NCBI RefSeq assembly: GCF_000026005.1
Contig: NC_005295.2
Coordinates: 682,001 to 746,000 of the forward strand
Source: Ehrlichia ruminantium str. Welgevonden
Lineage (GTDB): Bacteria; Pseudomonadota; Alphaproteobacteria; Rickettsiales; Anaplasmataceae
Length of the DNA stretch: 64,000 bases
Direction of reading: 5' to 3'
This document shows, one piece after another, positions 29,891 to 37,987 of this stretch. The notes under the pieces are model-generated. The model was not told the origin of the DNA, did no database searches, and was given only the letters and a program-made list of their open reading frames with translations. The position numbers and the translations under genes are program-made. Numbering within the stretch: position 1 is the first letter of the stretch; each line of letters starts with the position of its first letter.

Positions 29891-30472
29891 TTATCTCTTG
29901 TGATAATTTTTTAAACTTTTATTAGTTACTACAACAGTATTTGCAAGTTTATCATGCCATGTTTGTTTCCGTCTATTAAAGTTACACCACATTATTCCTA
30001 TACAAAATGGTATACAAGAAAGAGCAGAAGAAAAAAAGCGCTTTACTGATTGGGATAATGTTATTTTTTCAAAAGTTGTTGCATCAACTACTCTTAATCC
30101 CATAATAAATTTTCCTAGTGTTGCAGAATATTTACTCCAACCATAGACAGCATATATATATAGTATGATGGCTTGAATTATCTGTCCACATAGAGCTCTA
30201 TAAAGGTATTTATTTTTTATTTGTGATTCTTCTTCAGTTAACGAAACACCCATTTTATATTTTTCCATAACTTTTATCATCGTATCATTCATCTGACTAT
30301 GTATGAAAAAATATGAATATACATTATGTATAATTTGTAAAACAAACATTAAAAACACTAGGTCTATTAGTATGCTAGTAAATCTTCTTATTCCACCTGA
30401 ATAAGAAATATTGTCGTTAGCTTGATTATCTTTATTTTTTTTTAGAAAAGGAAAGTAATTAAATAAAAACAT
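29891..30472 (-). CDS. RDD family membrane protein
   Basis: The 193-residue protein has the RDD signature in GGIRRFTSILIDLVFLM (the Arg and Asp pair giving the family its name), a first helix to about residue 45, a second around 95-115, the WSKYSATLGKFIMGLRVVD block and a C-terminal WHDKLANTVVV. RDD proteins are integral inner-membrane proteins of unclear role, some acting as transporters. Part of its 5' half is repeated in inverse orientation 2 kb away (28152-28255). It stands alone with a desert on its downstream side. Confidence 0.9.
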   Translation of the reverse strand: MFLFNYFPFLKKNKDNQANDNISYSGGIRRFTSILIDLVFLMFVLQIIHNVYSYFFIHSQMNDTMIKVMEKYKMGVSLTEEESQIKNKYLYRALCGQIIQAIILYIYAVYGWSKYSATLGKFIMGLRVVDATTFEKITLSQSVKRFFSSALSCIPFCIGIMWCNFNRRKQTWHDKLANTVVVTNKSLKNYHKR

Positions 30473-30678
30473 ATTTTCTATTACGCATCTGTTATTCTAA
30501 TATTGATATTTATACTATACTAAGATTAAATACAAAGATAATATTTATGTAAATAGGTAATATAAAATTGGAATTTGTAATAAAGTAATTATTTGTAGTA
30601 CTGACTTTCAGTGATAGAATGAAAAAAATATGTTTACAGTATATTATTAACTTTAGGTAATTTTTTATTTAATAATAA

Positions 30679-31026
30679 ATGAAAATACAAATTAATGACT
30701 TAATAGCTTACTCTCAGGTAGGAATTCGTTGCTGGGAAAATGTCTTAAAACAAAGGATAGTAATAAATTGTGAGATTACTCTTAAATTTTATGATTCTAT
30801 TTGCGACATTAACTATACAATTGACTATCACGAATTTACTAATAATTTGATAAATTTTGTAAGTTCACATAAATTTTCATTATTGGAAACATTAGTTCTA
30901 GAATTAATGGATTATATTATGCAAGATGACAGAATAGCTCATTGTTGCTTAAAGGTACATAAGTGTCTTGCTTGCGGAAAAAATGCAAATGTTAGCATTG
31001 AATTACAAAGGTTTGCACAAAATTGA
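30679..31026 (+). CDS. folB: Dihydroneopterin aldolase
   Basis: The 115-residue product fits FolB, which splits dihydroneopterin to 6-hydroxymethyl-dihydropterin and glycolaldehyde in folate synthesis. Pattern: QINDLIAYSQVGIRCWENV, then INYTIDYHEF and FSLLETLVLELMDYI (the conserved LLE-L-A region), and C-terminal NVSIELQRF. It is divergent from the RDD gene. With folE at 20.2 kb, two folate steps lie in the window but not in one operon. Confidence 0.88.
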   Translation: MKIQINDLIAYSQVGIRCWENVLKQRIVINCEITLKFYDSICDINYTIDYHEFTNNLINFVSSHKFSLLETLVLELMDYIMQDDRIAHCCLKVHKCLACGKNANVSIELQRFAQN

Positions 31027-31108
31027 TTTTATTATAAATTTAATTATTATTATACAAATAATATGGTAAAAGTAGTCTTTAGGTATTTTTATTTTAATGA
31101 GGGACATG

Positions 31109-32050
31109 ATGATTCAGAGTAAAAAAATTGCTCTTATTGGTTCAGGTAATATTGGTGGCATGATAGCATATCTAATTAGATTAAAAAATTTGGGAGATGT
31201 TGTTTTATTAGATATTAATGATGGTATGGCTAAAGGCAAAGCACTTGATATAGCTGAGTCTTCACCTATAGGCAAATATAATGGTGAAATATTTGGAACT
31301 AATAACTATGCAGATATTGAAAATGCTGATGCTATTATTGTTACTGCTGGAATAACTAGAAAACCTGGTATGAGTCGTGATGATCTTATTAGTACTAACG
31401 TTAATATAATAAAAGAAATAGCAACTAATATTGCAAAATATGCTCCAAATGCGTTTGTTATTGTAGTAACTAATCCACTTGATGTTATGGTATTGGCAAT
31501 GTATAGATATTCACATCTGCCTAGTAATATGATTGTTGGAATGGCAGGTGTTTTAGATTCAGCAAGATTTTCATATTTTATTGCAAAAGAATTAAATGTT
31601 TCAGTAGAAAGTGTGGATTCTTTAGTATTAGGTGGTCATGGAGATATAATGTTACCTTTGATTAGATATTCATCAGTTTCTGGTGTTTCTATTGCTGACT
31701 TAATAAAACTTGGAATGATTACACATGATAAGGTTACAGAAATCGTAGAGAGAACTAGAAAAGGAGGTGAAGAAATAGTAAGTTTATTAAAGACAGGGTC
31801 AGCTTACTATGCGCCTGCTGAATCTGCTGTATTAATGCTTGACTCATATTTGAATGATAAAAAGTTGATGTTACCTTGCTCAGCTTATTTAAAAGGAGAA
31901 TATGGAGTTCACGATTTATTTGTAGGTGTTCCTATAATTATTGGAAAAAATGGAGTAGAAAAAATAGTAGAACTTCAATTAACTGAGGAAGAAAATAGCA
32001 TATTTAATAATTCTGTTGCATTAATACAGAATTTGGTAGCTAATATATAA
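31109..32050 (+). CDS. mdh: Malate dehydrogenase
   Basis: Mdh oxidises malate to oxaloacetate in the TCA cycle. The NAD-binding [11 protein letters not shown] is at the N-terminus; the substrate loop [11 protein letters not shown] and catalytic [13 protein letters not shown] are intact. Three candidate ATGs lie at 31097, 31106 and 31109. GAGGG at 31099-31103 is well placed only for the third, which also gives a family-like start ([11 protein letters not shown]), so I use 31109 (313 residues). The type is the LDH-like, alphaproteobacterial Mdh. Confidence 0.95.
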   Translation: MIQSKKIALIGSGNIGGMIAYLIRLKNLGDVVLLDINDGMAKGKALDIAESSPIGKYNGEIFGTNNYADIENADAIIVTAGITRKPGMSRDDLISTNVNIIKEIATNIAKYAPNAFVIVVTNPLDVMVLAMYRYSHLPSNMIVGMAGVLDSARFSYFIAKELNVSVESVDSLVLGGHGDIMLPLIRYSSVSGVSIADLIKLGMITHDKVTEIVERTRKGGEEIVSLLKTGSAYYAPAESAVLMLDSYLNDKKLMLPCSAYLKGEYGVHDLFVGVPIIIGKNGVEKIVELQLTEEENSIFNNSVALIQNLVANI

Positions 32051-33829
32051 TTTTACACATTACTTCTATTCAACATTATACATATTGAATTATAGTGGTA
32101 TTACGAAATGGTTGTGAAGTTTGCTATATATTATTATATAAAATTTATAATGCCTAAATATTTATTTGTAGTATTAGTATAGTATTATTATTTAGACATA
32201 TATAGAACATTTAGTAAACTGGATAACACTATAGGTATGGATTATATAAATATAAATTATATAGTTTATTTTTTTATTTTTATATTAGAGTAGGGTATAA
32301 GATTAAATAATGAATTATATAGTTAATAATACAATAAGGTATATTTATTAACGCTAGTTACATATTGTTGTTAATATTATCTTACATTATAGTGTATAGT
32401 ACTAAATCTAATTTCAGTTTATCTGAATCATTTTGTAGGTGTAAATATTATTTTTGGTATAGTATATGATATTTCCTAAACAATATACTAAGTAGTCACA
32501 AATCTGGAAATTTAACTATTTGTCATTCTATATTTATATAATATCGTATTGATTGAGGAACTAACATATTGATATATTATTACTTAAATCAATATAGGAT
32601 TATATTTAATGTGCTATTCTTTATAATGTACTGAATATTAACATCTACAACAATGATACTAAGAGATAGTAAATTTTGAGTAGCTTATTATTGTGATTTT
32701 GTATTATATTATAAAAAACATTAAAGTGTTATTATCAAATGATATGAAAGGTATGTATTGCAAATTATATATATATCAGTAAAAGAATTACAAAGTATCT
32801 GATATGTGTTTTAGTATGGTAGAGATACAATTACATATCTAGTTCTATTTTTTAACTAATAGTCCAATTACTGTACATTATCTTATATTAAACCTCTAAA
32901 AAATAAAACAAAAACCAGATGATAATTTTAATCGGACTGAATAACATAATAAGATAAGTTAATAATATTAATGGTTATCAAAAAAAAAAATCTTATATAT
33001 AGTATGCTTATTTAATTAAGAAATGAATCAAGTGTAAATACAATGTTATAAATAATAAGTTAATTCTATCAGTTGTGTTCCTGTAATTATATATATTCAC
33101 ACAATTTTGTTACATGTGATTTATTCATAGCTTGTCAACCTAGCATGAAGTGATTTGGAGTTCTATAAAGATACTAATTCAGTTATAAAAGAAGTGATAA
33201 ATACATTTTTCGTCAAGAGACTTATTATTCTAGTTAACTAACACAGATTTTCATTTACCATATTTACAATGAAATGTAGGATGCTCAATTGTATAACTTC
33301 TTAAAAAAAACAATCATTATTTAAAATAACTAAATGTGAAGGATTAATAGCATTATTAAAGGTATACCAGCCTTACAATATTAGTTTAATAATATTAAAC
33401 TACCAATTAATGAAATTTAGTATTCAATTACAATATGTTTTAATGTAATAACTACATAATAAAAATTTATATCAATAAAAAGGTATTTTATATAAATATA
33501 ACAACTACATTAATTAAATATATTAACATTAGTTGTACACTCTATAAAATATCAAAGAAAAGACTACTGTCTATTTTTAATGTGATGTAGGATTATTATT
33601 AAAAATTAATTAAATATCATTTAAATAATAGTAGTGCTACTTATTATGTACATAATTATAAAGCATCTATAATTCTAAATAAAATACTAAACGTTAATCA
33701 CTAAAAACTATACAAATAAATAAAAAATACAACCCTATAAATCTTCTATCACTAAAACTTTAAAGAGTCATACATCTAAAAACACCAATACATAAACTAT
33801 AAAGTAATAAATTACAAGTAAGTCAATGC
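32051..33829. other. 1.8-kb gene desert with an AT palindrome
   Basis: I see no gene or gene fragment. The only structure I can support is a 9-bp AT stem TAGTTTAAT with its complement at 33382-33402 (3-nt loop). An 8-bp TAGTATAT/ATATACTA inverted repeat lies near 32460-32490. Confidence 0.5.
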
Positions 33830-34075
33830 TTAATTTAACTTATGAAGCTCACAAAATTCTGAGAATACGCTTTCATATATTTCGATCTTTTTAATAAAGG
33901 TTGTTGTATGTGATAACATGTGAGAATACTGATCTTCCGTAATAAACCCAGCTTCAAAAGCTTCTATTAAATTTTTCTTAAATGCTGTCGTATAAGATTT
34001 TGTATTGTTCAAGTAAGATAAAGTACATAGTACTACACTCTCCAAAGTTTTCGTACTCATAAAAAACATAACCAA
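33830..34075 (-). CDS. Small hypothetical protein
   Basis: An 81-residue protein, with a plausible alternative start at residue 6 (MSTKTLESVV). The composition is balanced for coding (Glu, Ala, Gly, Cys, His present) and the DNA has more G and C than the deserts to the left, so I think it is real. It reads as mostly helical with no membrane segment: SYTTAFKKNLIEAFEAGFIT then DQYSHMLSHTTTFIKKIEIY. I do not recognise a family. It is divergent from rpiB. Confidence 0.55.
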   Translation of the reverse strand: MVMFFMSTKTLESVVLCTLSYLNNTKSYTTAFKKNLIEAFEAGFITEDQYSHMLSHTTTFIKKIEIYESVFSEFCELHKLN

Positions 34076-34159
34076 CTATGAAAATATATATACAATTAAC
34101 ACTATTATTTTAGTTTTGTAAAGTAAAATCTTAACGTGTAAGTTGTATAACTGTGGTTG

Positions 34160-34188
34160 TTGACTTTTTATTTTATTTTATGTAACGT
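34160..34188 (+). promoter_or_regulatory. Candidate promoter of rpiB-ubiG
   Basis: TTGACT (34160-34165) and TAACGT (34183-34188) are 17 bp apart, 25 bp before the rpiB start. The -35 box is good, the -10 box matches only in part. Confidence 0.4.
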
Positions 34189-34213
34189 TATATAGTGTTG
34201 AGTTGTATTGAAT

Positions 34214-34654
34214 ATGCAGAAAATTTTTATTTCTTCTGATCATGCTGGAGTGGAATTGAGACTCTTTATTAAATTATATTTAGAAAGCTTGAGTTATACA
34301 GTAGAAGATTATGGTTGTGTAATATCTGATGTTATTGTAGATTATCCAGATTATGTACAAGATGTTGTTCATTGTGTTACTAGTAATGATTCAGGATTTG
34401 GTATTTTAATATGTGGTACTGGAATTGGTATGAGTATTGCAGCAAATCGTTATAAGAAGGTTAGGGCAGCTTTATGTTATACTACAGAACTTGCTAGGTT
34501 TGCACGGGAACATAATAATGCAAATGTACTTTGTCTTGGAGCTAGGTATATTACATATGAAAAAGCTAAGTTAATAGTGTATAAGTTTCTAAATACAAAG
34601 TTTGCTGAAGGTAGGCATACACAAAGAATAGAAAAAATAGATAGTTATTTATGA
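34214..34654 (+). CDS. rpiB: Ribose-5-phosphate isomerase B
   Basis: RpiB interconverts ribose 5-phosphate and ribulose 5-phosphate. The 146-residue product shows FISSDHAGVELR at the N-terminus, YPDYV, ILICGTGIGMSIAANR with the active-site Cys, and EHNNANVLCLGAR. A TTG two codons upstream (34208) could serve, but the ATG at 34214 matches the family start. Its last codons overlap the ATG of ubiG by 4 bp (ATGA at 34651-34654). Confidence 0.95.
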   Translation: MQKIFISSDHAGVELRLFIKLYLESLSYTVEDYGCVISDVIVDYPDYVQDVVHCVTSNDSGFGILICGTGIGMSIAANRYKKVRAALCYTTELARFAREHNNANVLCLGARYITYEKAKLIVYKFLNTKFAEGRHTQRIEKIDSYL

Positions 34655-35376
34655 ACAGCACAGTTAATCAGAATGAACTATTGAAATTTTCAAAAATATC
34701 TGACAAGTGGTGGAATGAAAATGGACCATTAAAGCCTATGCATATGATGCATCCTGTAAGAATGCAATATATTATTAATTATATTAATAAAGTCATGCCA
34801 AATGTTGATTTCAAGTCATTGTCGGTACTTGATGTAGGTTGTGGAGGTGGTTTATTGTCAGAATCTATGGCACGCTTAAATATGAGAGTTTGTGGTATAG
34901 ATGCTAGTAAAGAAACTATTAATGTTGCTCAAAAGCATGCTTTAGTACATGGTATACATAATATAAGTTATCATTGTATGAATATAGAAGATTTAGTTAA
35001 TATTCAAGAGAAGTATGATATTATCACTGTAATGGAGGTAGTTGAGCATGTCGATAACTTGCCATTGTTTATAAATAGCATCAGCAGTTTATTAAATGAC
35101 AATGGTATAATATTCTTATCTACTTTAAATAGGAATATTAAGTCTTTATTGTGTGGAGTAATATGTGCTGAATATATACTCAACTTAGTTCCCTATGGTA
35201 CACATCAATGGAGCAGGTTTGTAAAACCTTCAGAAATTGCAAACTTATTTTTACCTAATGGAGTAGTTTTACAAGAAATTGTTGGAGTAAGTTTTAATTT
35301 AATAAAAAACTGTTTACAATTATCTAAAGATATTTCTGTAAATTATATTTTGGCTGCACAAAAATATGTAAATTAG
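34651..35376 (+). CDS. ubiG: Ubiquinone biosynthesis O-methyltransferase
   Basis: UbiG carries out both O-methylations in ubiquinone synthesis. The 241-residue protein has the N-terminal EL.KFSKISDKWWNENGPLKP-type start with the MHPVRMQYI block, SAM motif I LDVGCGGGLLSE, then VMEVVEHVDN and LNRNIKSLL, GTHQWSRFVKP. It is translationally coupled to rpiB. Ubiquinone would serve the NADH dehydrogenase encoded at the other end of the window. Confidence 0.95.
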   Translation: MNSTVNQNELLKFSKISDKWWNENGPLKPMHMMHPVRMQYIINYINKVMPNVDFKSLSVLDVGCGGGLLSESMARLNMRVCGIDASKETINVAQKHALVHGIHNISYHCMNIEDLVNIQEKYDIITVMEVVEHVDNLPLFINSISSLLNDNGIIFLSTLNRNIKSLLCGVICAEYILNLVPYGTHQWSRFVKPSEIANLFLPNGVVLQEIVGVSFNLIKNCLQLSKDISVNYILAAQKYVN

Positions 35377-35406
35377 ATACTAAGTACTGACTTTTATAAT
35401 CAATGA

Positions 35407-35577
35407 CTTCTATCGCGGGAATTACGCAAGGAGCTGCAGGGTTTAGGTGGTCCACCAGAAATTTCCGCTAGACGCATTCTGCAATTACCTGCTATAGCAA
35501 TTCTCTTATGATAGCAAACCTTGGTATTTGTATACCAGCAAGCTCACAAGCTTGTAATACAGTTATACCATCTTCAA
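35407..35577 (-). pseudogene. Decayed inverted fragment of nuoG (2Fe-2S domain)
   Basis: These 171 bp correspond on the minus strand to 56274-56444, the start of nuoG on the plus strand, 21 kb away. Coded residues [20 protein letters not shown] are preserved. One base is lost at GGTTTGCT (GGTTTTGCT in nuoG) and one gained at AAACCCTGC, so both arms have the same length but two frameshifts. Several T positions of nuoG are C here, which makes it more GC-rich than its parent. Confidence 0.88.
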
Positions 35578-35650
35578 AGCTGCAGTTTATAAAAGAGTTG
35601 ATTAGGTGAGTTGTTGGATTGTATTTATATAACTTTATTGTTGTATTCAT
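35492..35650 (-). other. Chimeric 52-codon frame made of unknown 5' sequence and the nuoG fragment
   Basis: An ATG at 35648-35650 opens MNTTIKLYKYNPTTHLINSF and enters the nuoG-derived piece in its native frame at [11 protein letters not shown], continuing to IQIPRF before the lost base moves it out of frame; it stops at 35492. The first 24 residues are not from nuoG. Whether it is expressed cannot be told; no clear ribosome binding site is seen. Confidence 0.35.
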
Positions 35651-36127
35651 ATTTTATTATATGTTAACTGTACATAATCTATTTGTAGGATTGTATAGTT
35701 TACATTCCTAATGATGCTACAGTATAGTTATTTTCTCATTATGGAAATATGTAACATTTTTCTGTTTTTCTAATATTGATAAGGAACTAATTTTGAAGTA
35801 TTTAGAAATTCATTTATTATATGTATAGCTAATATATGGTGAAATGAGCTTTCCTTAAGATATTTTGTAATAAAAAGCTGGGAATCATGAATAATATGAT
35901 TAATTGCTGTAGTGATTAGTTTGCTTATTATGTAATAGGCTTATTACTATATAACATAAAAAACATTCATTGTAACAAGATAAAAAAGACAACTTAACTA
36001 CAAAGAGCAAATATTCAGCATAAATTTCTTATTAATTAAAAACTTGGAAACCACTAAATTTATTACTGGAAATCTTCTTATCTATAATAAACAGCACAGA
36101 GTATATTCAGATCAATACAACAGATAG
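35651..36127. other. Gene-free stretch between nuoG fragment and iscR copy
   Basis: AT-rich sequence with no coding-like frame. It contains no part of the iscR repeat arm, which begins at 36146. Confidence 0.45.
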
Positions 36128-36610
36128 TTATTTCTTTTTAACAAAATCATCTTTATGTAGTGCTATATTTGACTTAAAATTATTATTTACTATATCCTCT
36201 AGTGAAATATTATTTAAATAATCTTTTATATAATTTCCTATATCATCCCATAATTTGTGAGTTACACATCTATTGTTATTCGATAGACAACCTGGACTGT
36301 TATTTTCGCATCTTGTAATTTTAATATTTTCGCCTATTGATTCAAGTATAAGACTAAGTGTAATTAAATGAGGAGCAATACTTAGTGAATAACCACCACC
36401 TGGACCTTTTGTAGCATTAATAAGCCCTTTTTTCTTTAATTGAACAATTACCTGTTCAAGATATCCTTCAGATAAAGATTGATTACTTGCAATATATGAC
36501 ATTCTTACTGGTTGCAACTTATTTTGTTGCGTGCAAAGACCATGAGCTAATTTTACCATAAACATTATAGCATAACGTAGCCTAGCTGTGGTCAACATAT
36601 AAATATCCAC
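36128..36610 (-). CDS. IscR-type Rrf2 regulator, second copy without the desulfurase domain
   Basis: The 160-residue product equals the N-terminal 155 residues of the fusion protein at 37988 apart from one change visible in translation (Thr7 for Ile7). It has the winged-helix DNA-binding part and the cluster ligands Cys101, Cys108, Cys115 and His118. After LHKDD it diverges to FVKKK and stops, precisely where the duplicated DNA ends. It is therefore a free-standing regulator of normal IscR length created by a truncated inverted copy, with its own copy of promoter and operator. It may be functional, or be competing with the fusion for the same sites. Confidence 0.85.
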   Translation of the reverse strand: MDIYMLTTARLRYAIMFMVKLAHGLCTQQNKLQPVRMSYIASNQSLSEGYLEQVIVQLKKKGLINATKGPGGGYSLSIAPHLITLSLILESIGENIKITRCENNSPGCLSNNNRCVTHKLWDDIGNYIKDYLNNISLEDIVNNNFKSNIALHKDDFVKKK

Positions 36611-36657
36611 ACGTTAATTATGGGCCTTTTAAAGTATTTTTAATTGAATAGATCACT

Positions 36658-36670
36658 TTGATATTATCAA
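36658..36670 (-). promoter_or_regulatory. Candidate Rrf2/IscR operator, left copy
   Basis: TTGATA-A/T-TATCAA, a perfect 13-bp palindrome, lies 10 bp downstream of the -10 box of the iscR copy. The same site occurs in the other arm (37928-37940). Position at the transcription start suits a repressor; the assignment to IscR is inference. Confidence 0.35.
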
Positions 36671-36679
36671 CAACCTGAT

Positions 36680-36707
36680 AATGTATCATTAATATACCTT
36701 GTGTCAA
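36680..36707 (-). promoter_or_regulatory. Promoter of the iscR copy
   Basis: On the minus strand TTGACA (36707-36702) and TACATT (36685-36680) are 16 bp apart. It is the duplicate of the promoter at 37891-37918. Confidence 0.6.
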
Positions 36708-36954
36708 ATTTAACGCCCTAGCATGATACTATAGCACAATAAATACCTAATTTTACCATTAATCAAGGTAGAAACATATGTGAAATACTATTTTATCTGC
36801 TATATACAACCTAATTGTATACCAATTACACATTATCATTATATCAACATATTATTACTAGTGACTTGATAAATAATTATTAGAAGACTTTTAATTATAG
36901 CTTTCATAGCGTACAACAATATATTGAGAAATCAATGTGTTATAGGCTACTACA

Positions 36955-37677
36955 TTATACTGGTTCATCTTGCATAACAATTCTGCGGTATTTTACTTTT
37001 TTATTTGTAATATCTTTTTTACGATTACCAGCAGATTCAGATAAACAAAATTTAATGTAATTATCGACAATTTCATTAAATTTATCCATGTGATCGCGGA
37101 AAAAATGGTCTGCTTTTTCTATAACATAATACTGCATGTATTTACTTTTTATCGAGTTACTTAATCTAGCAGCAAGTTGAGATACTGCAGCTTCATCAGA
37201 AATACTATCTTGATCACCTTGAATAATTAAACCAGGTACAGGACAAGGAGACAAAAATGAGAAATCATACTTATTTGCAGGAGGTGCTACAGCTATAAAA
37301 CCTTCAACTTCTGGACGTCTCATCATTAATTGCATAGCAACCCATGCACCAAAAGAAAAACCAGCCACCCAAAAAGGAGATGATGCCATGTTATTATTTT
37401 GTAACCAATCTGCTGCTGCTGCTCCATCACTTAGTTCACCAATACCCTTTTCAAAATTGCCAGATGATTTACCTACTCCACGAAAATTAATTCTTAAAAC
37501 AGAAAATCCGTTATTTGCAAATATATTATACAAATTATATACGATCTTATTATCCATGTTCCCACCGTACTGAGGATGAGGATGAAAAATTAAAGCAATT
37601 GGAGCTCCTACCGTTTTATTATGGTGATACTTTCCTTCAATTTTTCCTACTGCACCATTAAAAAATATCTCTCTCAT
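36955..37677 (-). CDS. Alpha/beta hydrolase, COG2945-like
   Basis: The 240-residue protein has the alpha/beta hydrolase layout: HPHPQYGGNMDNKIV near 32-46, FRGVGKSSG at 65-73, nucleophile Ser108 in GFSFGAW, an acid in IIQGDQDSIS and His in EKADHFF. The HPHP start and RGVG mark the COG2945 group. Substrate is not known. It lies between the two iscR arms and points away from the fusion gene, so recombination between the arms would flip it. The C-terminus (KKDITNKKVKYRRIVMQDEPV) is an extension beyond the domain. Confidence 0.88.
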   Translation of the reverse strand: MREIFFNGAVGKIEGKYHHNKTVGAPIALIFHPHPQYGGNMDNKIVYNLYNIFANNGFSVLRINFRGVGKSSGNFEKGIGELSDGAAAADWLQNNNMASSPFWVAGFSFGAWVAMQLMMRRPEVEGFIAVAPPANKYDFSFLSPCPVPGLIIQGDQDSISDEAAVSQLAARLSNSIKSKYMQYYVIEKADHFFRDHMDKFNEIVDNYIKFCLSESAGNRKKDITNKKVKYRRIVMQDEPV

Positions 37678-37890
37678 GAATTAACTTCCTTAAAAATTGA
37701 GTAAACCTTCACCTCATCAATAATACAAAAAAGTTTAACTTAATAAAGTATTTTTAACAAGTATATTATTAATTACAGCTTCAAAAGCACTATAGTTTTG
37801 CTTTCATTTTTGTAAAAAAAATTAAAGTTGCAATTAAAGACATATTTAACAATAAATATTTTTACTTATCTCATTTAAGAAAAAACCTAC

Positions 37891-37918
37891 TTGACACAAG
37901 GTATATTAATGATACATT
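37891..37918 (+). promoter_or_regulatory. Promoter of the iscR-desulfurase fusion and probably the isc operon
   Basis: TTGACA (37891-37896), 16 bp, TACATT (37913-37918). It is 70 bp before the start codon and opens the whole run of isc genes on this strand. Confidence 0.6.
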
Positions 37919-37927
37919 ATCAGGTTA

Positions 37928-37940
37928 TTGATAATATCAA
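37928..37940 (+). promoter_or_regulatory. Candidate Rrf2/IscR operator, right copy
   Basis: TTGATAATATCAA is a perfect palindrome around its central base, 9 bp downstream of the -10 box. It could serve autoregulation by the IscR domain, as in E. coli, though it does not match the E. coli type 1 or type 2 IscR consensus well. Confidence 0.35.
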
Positions 37941-37987
37941 AATGATCTATTCAATTAAAAATACTTAAAAAGGCCCATAATTAACGT

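Larger units (their letters stand above)
36146..36707 (-). repeat. Left arm of the 562-bp iscR inverted repeat
   Basis: This arm is the reverse complement of 37891-38452 with very few mismatches and no gap. It begins exactly at the -35 box and ends in codon 155 of the regulator. The arms flank 1183 bp that carry the hydrolase gene. Confidence 0.93.
37678..37987. other. Intergenic region with promoter and operator of the iscR fusion gene
   Basis: The first 213 bp show nothing definite. From 37891 the sequence is part of the right iscR arm and carries promoter and palindromic site, listed separately. Confidence 0.6.

Noticed and set aside
33361-33375. GGTATACCAGC as another nuoG fragment
   Set aside because: The match to nuoG is about 11 bases and does not extend, so chance is likely.
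36128-36610. Calling the iscR copy a pseudogene
   Set aside because: It has promoter, complete regulator domain, all cluster ligands and normal IscR length, so it may well work.
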